Source of the DNA: Sphingomonas sp. UV9
GTDB lineage: Bacteria > Pseudomonadota > Alphaproteobacteria > Sphingomonadales > Sphingomonadaceae
Assembly: GCF_004101245.1 (NCBI RefSeq)
Contig: NZ_SCIN01000002.1
Coordinates: 62,001 to 126,000, forward strand
Length of the DNA stretch: 64,000 nucleotides
Direction of reading: 5' to 3'
The notes beneath the pieces are model-generated. The model was not told the origin of the DNA and ran no database searches. It saw only the letters and a list, made by a program, of their open reading frames with translations. The position numbers and the translations under genes were made by a program. Below, one piece after another: positions 36,735-44,548 of this stretch; position 1 is the stretch's first letter; each line of letters begins with the position of its first letter.

Positions 36735-38351
36735 ATGCCGCTTCGTCTGATGCTCACCGTCTTGTGCCTGTGCGCTGCTCTGCCACATCCGGCTCATGGA
36801 CGGCGCGGGCCATCGTCCACCGATGCGATATTCGCCCCCCTGGGGTCCGAAACGCCGGGACTGAGCGTGCTCGTAGCCCGTGGCGGCAAGGTGATCTTCG
36901 AACGCTCCGCCGGCGCTGCCGACATCGAGCAGCATACGGCGGTGACGCCTAGAACGCGTTTCCACGTCGCATCCGTTTCCAAGCAGTTCACTGCCGCCGC
37001 CGTGCTCATCCTCGCGCGCGAGGGAAAGCTGCAGTTGGACGCACCGGCCCGCCGCTATCTGACGTCTCTGCCCGAGGCCTATGCCGCCGTCACCATCCGA
37101 CAACTGCTCAACCATACGGGCGGCCTGCGCGACCAGTGGGATCTTGCTCTCGCATCCGGTGCCTCCATTTCCGATCTGTTGCGGCAGGATAGGCTGCTAG
37201 CATTGATCCAAGCGCAGAACTCGCTGAACTTCGCTCCCGGGTCGGAATTCCGCTACTCGAACTCTGGCTATCTGATCGCCGCCGAGATCGTCGCGCGGGT
37301 GTCCGGAATGCCCTTCGCTCGATTCGTGCAGGAGCGGATACTCGTGCCGCTCAGAATGGACGACACGCTCGTCTACGACGATGCGACTATCCCGATCGCG
37401 CATCGAGCGCAGTCCTATTCGATCGACGGCCACGGTCGCGTGCGGCTCAGCCGTCTGAACTTCAGCAACTACGGCGCGACGAGCCTCTTCACGACGGCGA
37501 CGGACCTCTATCGTTGGTCACGCGAACTGCTTCATCCGCGGCTGCTCGATCCCTCGCTCTCGAGGGAAATGGAGCAAACGACACGCCTTAGGGACGGCAG
37601 GGTGTCGCCTTATGGCCTAGGCCTAAACCATCTGACCGTTCGCGGCCACGAAGCCGTTACCCACACGGGGTCGGATGCAGGCTTTCGCGCTCTGATCGCG
37701 ATCTACCCTCGAGAGGATGCGACCATCGTGATCCTGTCGAACGGATCCGACGACGTCTCGGCGCTTCATGAAGCACTGGTCGACGCTTTTCTGAACAATC
37801 GGAGAGGCGTCAATCGAATTTCATCTCCGCCCGCTTCCGAACTGGCTCGGCTTACCGGGTACTACGTTTCGGGCTGGGGACCGGGATTCGAGTTGCAGGT
37901 GGAAGCGGACAAGCTGGTACGGCGAATGAGCGGTGAAACCCCACGAAATGCAACGTTCCATGCCGACGGTACCATCCGGTTCTCAGGCCCTTCGATGCGC
38001 CTGAAGCCAGCCGGATCCGAACAGTTGGAGGACAATCCAGTGATCGGTCCGCCTTTGACCTATCGTCGCGTGGAGCGGACGACGCCTACGCCTGCGCTTC
38101 TTGCAGCGGCGGTAGGACGCTATCGAAGCGATGAACTCGATATCACGATATCGGTGACTCTCGACCAAGGGCGCCTCTCGATGTCGAGTCAGCGCGATCC
38201 CGCACCGAGTCCGCTGACACCAGTAGACGACGGAGCATTCGACACCGGTGACGCAAGGATCCGGTTCGAACCCGGCAGCCGAGCCGGCGCCGCGAGTCTG
38301 CTCATGACCATGGGGCGCTCGCGGAACCTCCGTTTCGTTCGGGTCCCCTGA
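36735..38351 (+). CDS. Secreted class-C beta-lactamase-type serine hydrolase
   Basis: A 538-residue exported hydrolase with a signal peptide (about 1-22). Motifs are Ser80-V-S-Lys83 (FHVASVSKQFT), Tyr174-S-Asn176 (EFRYSNSGYL) and HTG in VTHTGSDAGF near residue 309, so the active site is complete. The last 170 residues are a beta-rich domain as in D-aminopeptidase relatives. An AAGGGG ribosome site precedes the ATG at 36735. It is the third serine hydrolase of this family in 13 kb. It is convergent with the next gene. Confidence 0.9.
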   Translation: MPLRLMLTVLCLCAALPHPAHGRRGPSSTDAIFAPLGSETPGLSVLVARGGKVIFERSAGAADIEQHTAVTPRTRFHVASVSKQFTAAAVLILAREGKLQLDAPARRYLTSLPEAYAAVTIRQLLNHTGGLRDQWDLALASGASISDLLRQDRLLALIQAQNSLNFAPGSEFRYSNSGYLIAAEIVARVSGMPFARFVQERILVPLRMDDTLVYDDATIPIAHRAQSYSIDGHGRVRLSRLNFSNYGATSLFTTATDLYRWSRELLHPRLLDPSLSREMEQTTRLRDGRVSPYGLGLNHLTVRGHEAVTHTGSDAGFRALIAIYPREDATIVILSNGSDDVSALHEALVDAFLNNRRGVNRISSPPASELARLTGYYVSGWGPGFELQVEADKLVRRMSGETPRNATFHADGTIRFSGPSMRLKPAGSEQLEDNPVIGPPLTYRRVERTTPTPALLAAAVGRYRSDELDITISVTLDQGRLSMSSQRDPAPSPLTPVDDGAFDTGDARIRFEPGSRAGAASLLMTMGRSRNLRFVRVP

Positions 38352-38394
38352 AGCTCCCGATACGGGCTTGATCCCTGTGGAACTCGACGTTGAG

Positions 38395-38412
38395 GCCAGG
38401 GTCTGCCCTGGC
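38395..38412. terminator. Hairpin between convergent genes
   Basis: GCCAGGG-TCTG-CCCTGGC, a perfect 7-base stem with a 4-base loop, in the 72-base gap between the serine hydrolase and the convergent alpha/beta hydrolase. Its symmetry would serve both directions. No T-run is present. Confidence 0.5.
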
Positions 38413-38423
38413 GGATCCGTTCG

Positions 38424-39440
38424 TCACCTTCGGTTTCCGTGCTTAAGGTCGGCGGGCAGCTTGCGATCGAGGAAATCGCGCATCAATCCCGCAATCTCGC
38501 GATGATGCGTCTCGAGCGCGAAATGCCCTGCATCGATCAGATGGATTTCGGCATCGGGATTGTCGCGACCGTACGCGCGCGCGCCGGCCGGGATGAAGAA
38601 CGGGTCGTTCTTTCCCCAGACGGCCAGCGTAGGAGGACGATGCTTCCGGAAGTAGGCTTGGAATTCAGGATAAAGCGCGACGTTGGTCCTGTAGCTGAGG
38701 ATCAGGTCGAGTTGGATGTCGTAGGCGCCGGGCCGATGCATGTAGAACGTGTCCAGCATATGGCCGTCGGGCGAGACCAAGTCAGGCGGTGCGCCATGTT
38801 CATACTGGAAGCGGATCGCTTCATCGGACAGGGACGCCCGCGTCGCCTCGCGATGCTCAGCAGTCGGCTCGCGCCAATACGTCTGCCACGGACCCCATTC
38901 CTTGCTCAGCCCCTCGAGATAGGCGTTGCCGTTCTGCGTTATGATCGCCGTCACCCGCTCCGGATGTCGCAGCGCCAACCGCAAGCCCGTCGGTGCTCCA
39001 TAGTCGAAGACGTAGAGCGCATAACGCGTCAATCCAATTGCGTCGACGAACCCGGCGATCACCTCGGCGAGGTTGTCGAAGCTGTACTCGAAGCTCCCCC
39101 GCGGGGGCACCTTGGTCAAGCCGAAACCCGGCAGATCGGGCGCGATGACGCGAAAGCGATCCGACATTTCCGGGATCAGGTCGCGAAACATGTGGCTGGC
39201 GGTTGGGAAACCATGCAGCAGCAGAATCACAGGAGCGTCCGCGGGGCCGGACTCGCGATAGAAGACGTCTACGTCACCGACCTTCTGCGTGCGGTAGCGA
39301 ACGTTCGATGTTGTAGCGGCCTTGGCGTTCGACGTCCGCGGATGCGCGTCCGCGGACCTTGACAGTGCAGCAAACGCAACGCCTGCGGGTACCGCCGCAA
39401 GCAACGAGCGCCGAGTTGGGTTGATGGGTGATAAGCTCAT
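38424..39440 (-). CDS. Exported alpha/beta hydrolase (epoxide hydrolase/haloalkane dehalogenase-like)
   Basis: A 338-residue alpha/beta hydrolase with a Tat-like signal (NPTRRSLLAAVPAGVAFAAL). The oxyanion motif is LLLHGFPTASHMFRDLIP. The nucleophile sits in YVFDYGAPTG, an Asp rather than Ser, as in epoxide hydrolases and dehalogenases. The catalytic His is in DAGHFALETH. The start at ATG 39440 has an AGGAGG site upstream; the longer in-frame extension runs across the LysR promoter. It is divergent from a LysR gene that probably controls it. The substrate is unknown. Confidence 0.9.
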   Translation of the reverse strand: MSLSPINPTRRSLLAAVPAGVAFAALSRSADAHPRTSNAKAATTSNVRYRTQKVGDVDVFYRESGPADAPVILLLHGFPTASHMFRDLIPEMSDRFRVIAPDLPGFGLTKVPPRGSFEYSFDNLAEVIAGFVDAIGLTRYALYVFDYGAPTGLRLALRHPERVTAIITQNGNAYLEGLSKEWGPWQTYWREPTAEHREATRASLSDEAIRFQYEHGAPPDLVSPDGHMLDTFYMHRPGAYDIQLDLILSYRTNVALYPEFQAYFRKHRPPTLAVWGKNDPFFIPAGARAYGRDNPDAEIHLIDAGHFALETHHREIAGLMRDFLDRKLPADLKHGNRR

Positions 39441-39529
39441 GGCGAAACCTCCTGGCCCTCCAACATAGCAATTGTGCGATACGAGATAATATCGGACATA
39501 CGACGGTCTCGGTTGCAGGATTTGAAACG

Positions 39530-40459
39530 ATGGATCGTCTTGACGCGATGAGCCTGTTCGTGGCGGCCATCGAAGAAGGATCGTTGGCCGCCGCCGCACG
39601 CCGCCGTGGACGCTCCCCCGCCGCCGCAACGCGCGCTGTGACCTTTCTGGAGGGTCTTGCGGGGGAGATCCTACTGCTGCGGTCGACCAGGCGTCTGCGC
39701 CTCACGCCTGCCGGCGAACGCCATGTGGCGATCTGGAAGGAGGTGCTGGCGAAGCTCAGCGAAGTCGATCCCGGCGCGCCGGAAGGACCGGTCGGCGGAA
39801 GCATCGTCGTCACCGCGCCCGAACTGTTCGGACGATCGACGGTGTTGCCGGTCATTGAGTCCTTTCTGGAATCACATCCCCAGGTTGGGGCGCGTCTGCT
39901 GATGCTCAATCGAGTCGTCGATTTGGTCGGCGAGGGCGTAAATCTGGCTGTACGTCTCGCACCCCTGCCGGATTCGATGTTTACGGCTATAAGACTGGGC
40001 GAACTGCGAAGGCTCGTTTGCGCTTCGCCCGAATATCTTGCACGTTCGGGAGAACCGGAAACCCCTAATGCGCTCGAAGAGCATCAGTGCATCGGCCTGA
40101 ACGCGCAGGGTGACCAGGAGCAATGGGCCTTCCGCATGCCCCAGACTGACCGGGTCAGATCAGTGCGCGTCGCCACGCGGCTCAGCCTCAACAGCGCCGG
40201 GGCGGCGATAGACGCCGCAGTTCGCGGCCGTGGGATCATCCGTCCGATGTCCTATCAGGTTGCCGACGATCTGGCGTCCGGTCGCCTGGTACGCCTTCTC
40301 ATCGACTTCGAGCCGTCGCCAACGCCTGTTCAACTGGTATTCCGGCCCGAGCAGGCCCAGCGCGGGGCAATGCGGCTCTTCATCGACCATAGCGTGCCTC
40401 TGCTGCGCGGCGAACTGGCACGAATGTCCCAAGCAATACTAACAGCTACGATGCCGTGA
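39530..40459 (+). CDS. LysR-family transcriptional regulator
   Basis: A 309-residue LysR regulator. The HTH (MDRLDAMSLFVAAIEEGSLA, AARRRGRSPAAATRAVTFLE) is joined to the substrate-binding domain (GGSIVVTAPELFGRSTVLPV). The start at 39530 matches the family N-terminus; a longer frame from 39428 lies over the promoter of the divergent hydrolase gene. It is 89 bases from that gene's start, the usual layout for local control. Confidence 0.92.
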   Translation: MDRLDAMSLFVAAIEEGSLAAAARRRGRSPAAATRAVTFLEGLAGEILLLRSTRRLRLTPAGERHVAIWKEVLAKLSEVDPGAPEGPVGGSIVVTAPELFGRSTVLPVIESFLESHPQVGARLLMLNRVVDLVGEGVNLAVRLAPLPDSMFTAIRLGELRRLVCASPEYLARSGEPETPNALEEHQCIGLNAQGDQEQWAFRMPQTDRVRSVRVATRLSLNSAGAAIDAAVRGRGIIRPMSYQVADDLASGRLVRLLIDFEPSPTPVQLVFRPEQAQRGAMRLFIDHSVPLLRGELARMSQAILTATMP

Positions 40460-41303
40460 GCCTGTAGCATTAATACGACAGGGATACGGGTTGAATGCCT
40501 TTCGTGTGCAAGCCATCCCCCATCGACTCGACATTGTCGCCGAGCAGTTGCCGCACCCCCGGCGGATCGTCCACCGAACCGCGCCAGGTCGCGGGACCGA
40601 TCTGTAAAGGACTCAATACGGGAAAGACGATCGGCGCGAAGGCACGGGTCTCAACGAGAATGAGGCTGGTAAACGGTCCGGGGAAGGGGCGTTCTCAACG
40701 CGCTGCGATCATTACCCGCTCTCCTGGTATGCTTCGGCTGAACATCAGCGCCGAGCCAATGCAGACTCGGGCGACGTTTCGGATGGACGGTTTCAATATC
40801 GCCGCTGTCCTGTCGCAGCAGCGCGCGCACTACGCTGAGATCGACCCGGTTATGCAACGCCGCGTGTTTCTGCTCCCCAACAAAAAAGCGCTTGCGGCGA
40901 GCCGTCGGCGGAACTGGAACGGAGCCTTCGTTACCGTTTTGCCGTCTAGGGGCTGTCCCCGCAACCGGGCGTCGTCTTTGGGGCGGTGGAAGCAACGACT
41001 GACGTCCATGGGTCGGTAGACGGCACGTTCATCTTGACAGGAGCGGACGCGATCTGCCCCGGCGACCGTGGACCGCGTCGGCGCGACACTGTTTAGTAGC
41101 TCGCCCCCCGCCCCATTGACCGGTGAACATGTCCGCACCTGCTCCCCCGCGGCGCGGCGCATGTGCCCTACGGCCACCACCCGGGCGGCAGCTACCAGGC
41201 TTCCCTATCGCGGCGCAGGAAGGCGCGAGCCGCCGAATGGTTCATTGCGTCGACACGCTCCCATTCGTCGAGGCGCAGAACCAACGTACGACCCAGATAC
41301 TCG
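40460..41303. other. 844-base stretch without a supported gene; probable remnants
   Basis: No intact gene is convincing here. On the minus strand, bases 40470-40690 read as a protein-like C-terminus (PFTSLILVETRAFAPIVFPV, GPATWRGSVDDPPGVRQLLG) that meets an in-frame stop near 40692, so it looks like the tail of a broken gene I cannot identify. The plus-strand frames over the same DNA are Ser/Arg/Pro-rich and look like shadows. The region marks the change from metabolic genes to the accessory island. Confidence 0.45.
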
Positions 41304-41963
41304 TCAGCGTTTGCCGAAGGCAACACGCGGGTCTTCCTCACGGCCGCGAAGTCGATCCAGCGACGCTCGCAATTCCTCGTCATGGGGAGCCAGGCTCAGT
41401 AGGGCGCCGATGATCCGAGGCATGAACATCCTGGCGTCGAGGACTATCAAGGCGGGAGCGGATATAGCCGCAGCGAGACCGGCGACTTCTTCGAACAGAA
41501 GGACCGGAGCAAGGTCCAGCGCCGAGGCGCCGTCCCGAACCCCTCGGCTTCCGAGCGACGAGATCGCGTTTCCTGCCACTATGGCGATCGGTCCGGTGTC
41601 CTTCGACGCTGGATACTCGCTGGAGATCCGATTCGGCAAGGCGCTTCTCAGCCCTTCGAAGGCGAAGTCTCGAAATCTGTCCCAGGCCTCGGTGACGTAG
41701 CGAGCCGCCAGTGTCGGCGGCATATGCGCGTCCATCAGGGCGAACGCTACGGCTAGTTCCGAGACGTCCCGGAGGTCGTACTTGAAATGGACGTTCGGGT
41801 CGGTCCGGGGCTTGCTCGGCACCCCTAGGGTCGAGAGGACCCGAACCCTCGGCGTCATCGCCTTCAGCCCGTCCTGGGGAATGCGGAACGCGAACGACAG
41901 CATGTTGAACGCCGTGGCACGCGAGAACAGGAATTCCGGCACGGGATCTCCCAAGTTGACCAA
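41304..41963 (-). CDS. Unknown protein, MerR/wHTH-like N-terminal region (paralogue of 61459-62061)
   Basis: A 219-residue protein of unknown function. The N-terminal half holds LAVAFALMDAHMPPTLAARY preceded by RVLSTLG and followed by VTEAW, the same spaced pattern as in the 200-residue protein at 61459-62061 (LAFALALIDLEVPAGRAAAT, YLQKIG, VDANW). The pattern resembles a DNA-binding wing-helix region, but that is a guess. TTG at 41963 is the only start that keeps the whole conserved part; an ATG 20 codons later is possible. It is divergent from the HTH gene at 42051 across a repeat-rich promoter region. Confidence 0.6.
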   Translation of the reverse strand: MVNLGDPVPEFLFSRATAFNMLSFAFRIPQDGLKAMTPRVRVLSTLGVPSKPRTDPNVHFKYDLRDVSELAVAFALMDAHMPPTLAARYVTEAWDRFRDFAFEGLRSALPNRISSEYPASKDTGPIAIVAGNAISSLGSRGVRDGASALDLAPVLLFEEVAGLAAAISAPALIVLDARMFMPRIIGALLSLAPHDEELRASLDRLRGREEDPRVAFGKR

Positions 41964-42031
41964 TCAAGCGCTTTCGCTTGACGCAAAAGGAAACGAATGA
42001 CAATAGCAGGAAAGATGCTTGATCGGTCAAC
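41955..42031. promoter_or_regulatory. Divergent promoter with nested inverted repeats
   Basis: GTTGACCAATCAAG (41955-41968) and CTTGATCGGTCAAC (42018-42031) are inverted copies matching at 13 of 14 bases, one at each side of the intergenic region. Inside, CAAGCG-CTTT-CGCTTG (41965-41980) forms a perfect hairpin sharing the TCAAG core. This arrangement fits binding of one regulator at two sites controlling both divergent genes. Confidence 0.45.
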
Positions 42032-42050
42032 TTAGAGTGGGGGCGCGTGA

Positions 42051-42338
42051 ATGATTCGTGGAACGTCCATCAGCGAGCGGCCGGTGCCGCAAGCGAGCGC
42101 GCCTCCTCCATCGCCGAACCGCGGCGAGGACCGGGAGGTCGAGCGCTTGCTGACGTCCGCCGAAGGCAATGTCTTCCTCAAACGCGCGCCGGGCTTCCTC
42201 GAGAAACGTCGGTCGTCGGGCATTGACTCCCCGCGATACATTCAACGGATCAAGTTCGGCAGCGTGAGATACCGCGTCGCCGATCTGCTGGAATGGGAAG
42301 AGAAGCACACGCATCTGGCCACGAGCGACTTCGGATGA
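42051..42338 (+). CDS. AlpA/excisionase-like helix-turn-helix protein
   Basis: A 95-residue protein whose C-terminal 60 residues match the HTH_17/AlpA pattern: VFLKRAPGFLEKRRSSGIDS, then a wing with RIKFGSVRYRVADLLEWEEK. Such proteins act as excisionases or regulators of integrated elements. The N-terminal 30 residues are Pro-rich and disordered. It is divergent from the unknown protein at 41304-41963 and lies at the left edge of the accessory island, consistent with a role in the island's own control. Confidence 0.65.
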   Translation: MIRGTSISERPVPQASAPPPSPNRGEDREVERLLTSAEGNVFLKRAPGFLEKRRSSGIDSPRYIQRIKFGSVRYRVADLLEWEEKHTHLATSDFG

Positions 42339-42646
42339 TCGACGGCTGAGCGCCTGATGGCCCTACCGCCGATCAAAGAATTCAAAACAGATCCAGTCGG
42401 CCGCGGTCGCAGCATCCTGCCTTAGTGACACATTCGCGCCGCCGGGCGGGTCCAAAAGCTCCGTACGGAGCGGAGGGGGCATCAGCGAACGTGGAGCTTG
42501 CATTCCCGGACACACCGGCATGCCACTGTTCGGGTTTCTTAATGACTTTGCTTCAAGTCGCCGAGCGTGGCGTTTTTCTTGGATCACGCAATGGAGCGGA
42601 AAAAAGATCCTGCGCCCACCAAGCTGGGCCGGAAAGGTGAAGTCTC
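42339..42646. other. 308-base gap, promoter region of paralogue A
   Basis: No reading frame here looks genuine. The last 30 bases carry GGAAAGGTGAAG, a ribosome site for the gene at 42647. I see no repeats worth noting. Confidence 0.5.
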
Positions 42647-43645
42647 ATGATGCACAAAACGATCGATACGCCGGACGTCCAACTCGCCAAGCTCCTGATC
42701 GCCCGGAAGCTGAAAGATGAGGGGATCGACATGGCCCCGGAGAAGATCGTCGTCACACTCAAGAGCGAGGCCGGCCGAAACACCAAGATTCGATTTCGGT
42801 ATCCCGCTGCGAAAGTGAGGGTCACCATCCAGTCCGTGGTTGGTGACAGTGACGAGCTCACGTTCGGAGACATCGTAGAGATGGTTGAGGAGCAGGCGTA
42901 TGACTATCAACGCATGCTTGACTACCACGACGGGGCCGAAGAACTCATCGCCGAAGCGAAGGTCACTGCAAGGCGGGAGATCGCGAAGGCGAAGCGACGC
43001 GGCCTCGCCTGGAAGCTACTCGACGTCCAACCCTCGACGGTCGAAGCAGGATCAAATGAACTCCCGAGTGCCGAAGTGACCATCGAGATGCTCAGCGCGG
43101 CGCTCGTTCCCAAGCCCTACGGCGTCGTCGCCCAATATTCCGAGGAGATCGTCCGTGATCTGACGGAGGAACGGGTCGTGCTCAACCAGACCCTTCGCAG
43201 CGTTCGCAAGAAATGGCTCGACGGCGTCGGAGCAGGCGGCGCGATCGACGCCGTGGCCCTGGCTGCTCTTCGCAGCAGCGGGCAGGACGTTCCCGCGGTG
43301 ATAAGGCGCATGCGAGAAAGCGATAATGGCTTCGTTGTGTGGTGCGGCGACCTGGCACTGTCCCTCCGGTGGGCGGACGGGCTCATCAAAGCGAACTTCG
43401 GGATCACCAAAGAGATATCTTACGCGAACTCAAGCCTCTCGCTTGAGGGGCCTGAGAAGCTGGCTTCCACGCATGGCCTCTCCGGCAAGCCGGCGGGCGT
43501 CGTAGTTGAAAGCCCCCTGCTGGAGGGGGCGGTGATCATGACCGCGGCAGACTGGGGGGGCACCACCATAGTGACCCTCGAGCCCCGCTTTCACGTGTTC
43601 GATGCTGAAACGCTTGAACCGCGGGACCAGCTCTTTCTGTTGTGA
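42647..43645 (+). CDS. Unknown protein, paralogue A of a three-member island family
   Basis: A 332-residue soluble protein with no family I know. The order of features matches the proteins at 53149 and 54366: an N-terminal mixed region, a long charged helix ending in IAKAKRRGLAWKLLDV (about residues 110-125), IDAVALAALRSSGQDV (about 201-216), and a C-terminal beta domain with GKPAGVVVESPL. The equivalent parts in paralogue C are AVAKVRADGLDISLDDV, VDAITLDLLAVHGLDA and GKSLGDLVSHPT. ATG codons at 42647 and 42650 are both usable. A strong hairpin follows the stop. No catalytic motif is evident. Confidence 0.7.
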   Translation: MMHKTIDTPDVQLAKLLIARKLKDEGIDMAPEKIVVTLKSEAGRNTKIRFRYPAAKVRVTIQSVVGDSDELTFGDIVEMVEEQAYDYQRMLDYHDGAEELIAEAKVTARREIAKAKRRGLAWKLLDVQPSTVEAGSNELPSAEVTIEMLSAALVPKPYGVVAQYSEEIVRDLTEERVVLNQTLRSVRKKWLDGVGAGGAIDAVALAALRSSGQDVPAVIRRMRESDNGFVVWCGDLALSLRWADGLIKANFGITKEISYANSSLSLEGPEKLASTHGLSGKPAGVVVESPLLEGAVIMTAADWGGTTIVTLEPRFHVFDAETLEPRDQLFLL

Positions 43646-43652
43646 TGACCCT

Positions 43653-43689
43653 GGGCGTGCGTCGGCGGCAGCGCCCGAGACGCACGCCC
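43653..43689 (+). terminator. Strong hairpin after paralogue A
   Basis: GGGCGTGCGTC and GACGCACGCCC form a perfect 11-base stem with a 15-base loop, starting 8 bases after the stop codon. No T-run follows, but position and strength suit a transcript end. Confidence 0.6.
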
Positions 43690-43853
43690 GGTGGTAGCTA
43701 GCTGCCGGTGCGTTGCGGAAACAGGCTCAAAAGGATCTACCTGGCCGCACGGTGATACCCAGCATACTGCATCGGGGTTACGCCGTTCGCACCAGCAGGT
43801 GCCGGTCATCCATCATGATCGCAGCGCCACAGCCCACGCGCGGCCATACGGTA

Positions 43854-44434
43854 TCAACGTTCATTGTTGGCGATCCACTTGGTTTCGGCCGGCACCTCAT
43901 AGCCAGCGATCAGATCGAGCAGCGCGTCGGGATCAGGCGACGCCAGCAACATTCCACGATGCACGGGCTTGAGGAACGCTTCACCGACGACATGATCGAG
44001 GAATCCGAGAAGCTTGTCATAGAAGCCATGCACGTTGAGGACAGCACACGGCTTTGCGTGTGTGCCGAGTTGGGTCCAGGTCCAGACCTCGAAGATTTCC
44101 TCAAACGTCCCTATCCCACCGGGAAGGGCGATGAATGCATCGGACAACTCGGCCATCAATGCCTTGCGTTCGTGCATCGATCCCACGACCCGTAGGTCGG
44201 ACAAACCGGTATGGGCGACCTCACGTTCGACCAGCGCGCGCGGGATCACGCCGGTGACACTACCCCCAGCAGCAATCGTTGCATCGGCAACCGCTCCCAT
44301 CAGCCCAACGGCAGCGCCACCATAGACGAGTCCGATGTTCCGCTCTGCCAGCAGGGTTCCCAGCTCGACCGCGACATCCCGATAGTCGCTGATGCGCCCC
44401 GAGCTTGAACCCGAAATACGCAAATCTTCTGCAT
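43854..44434 (-). pseudogene. LOG-family (TIGR00730) nucleotide phosphoribohydrolase, frameshifted near the N-terminus
   Basis: The protein is a LOG/lysine-decarboxylase-like Rossmann enzyme that releases free base from nucleoside monophosphates (cytokinin-type activity in family members). Conserved parts are GLVYGGAAVGLMGAVADA, VIPRAL, MHERKALMAELSDAFIALPG and the PGGIGTFEE active-site motif. The native start is ATG 44434 (MQKICVF, with an AGGGA site upstream), but the next motif, SGSSSGRISDY, is in another frame, so one base seems lost near 44412. As read, the only continuous frame replaces the first strand with unrelated residues. Either the gene is newly broken or this is a sequencing error. 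Confidence 0.75.
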
Positions 44435-44548
44435 GACCGGCAGTCCCTAGGTAAGCCCAATGGAAGGATGGACGCATGTGAGCCAGCGCAATGTCCGCTA
44501 ACCGACGCAATCGCAACCGCAGAAAACGGTGTTAAAGGGCGGCAAATC

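Noticed and set aside
40495..41019. 174-codon plus-strand frame
   Set aside because: Ser/Arg/Pro-rich shadow composition; the opposite strand holds a protein-like broken tail instead.
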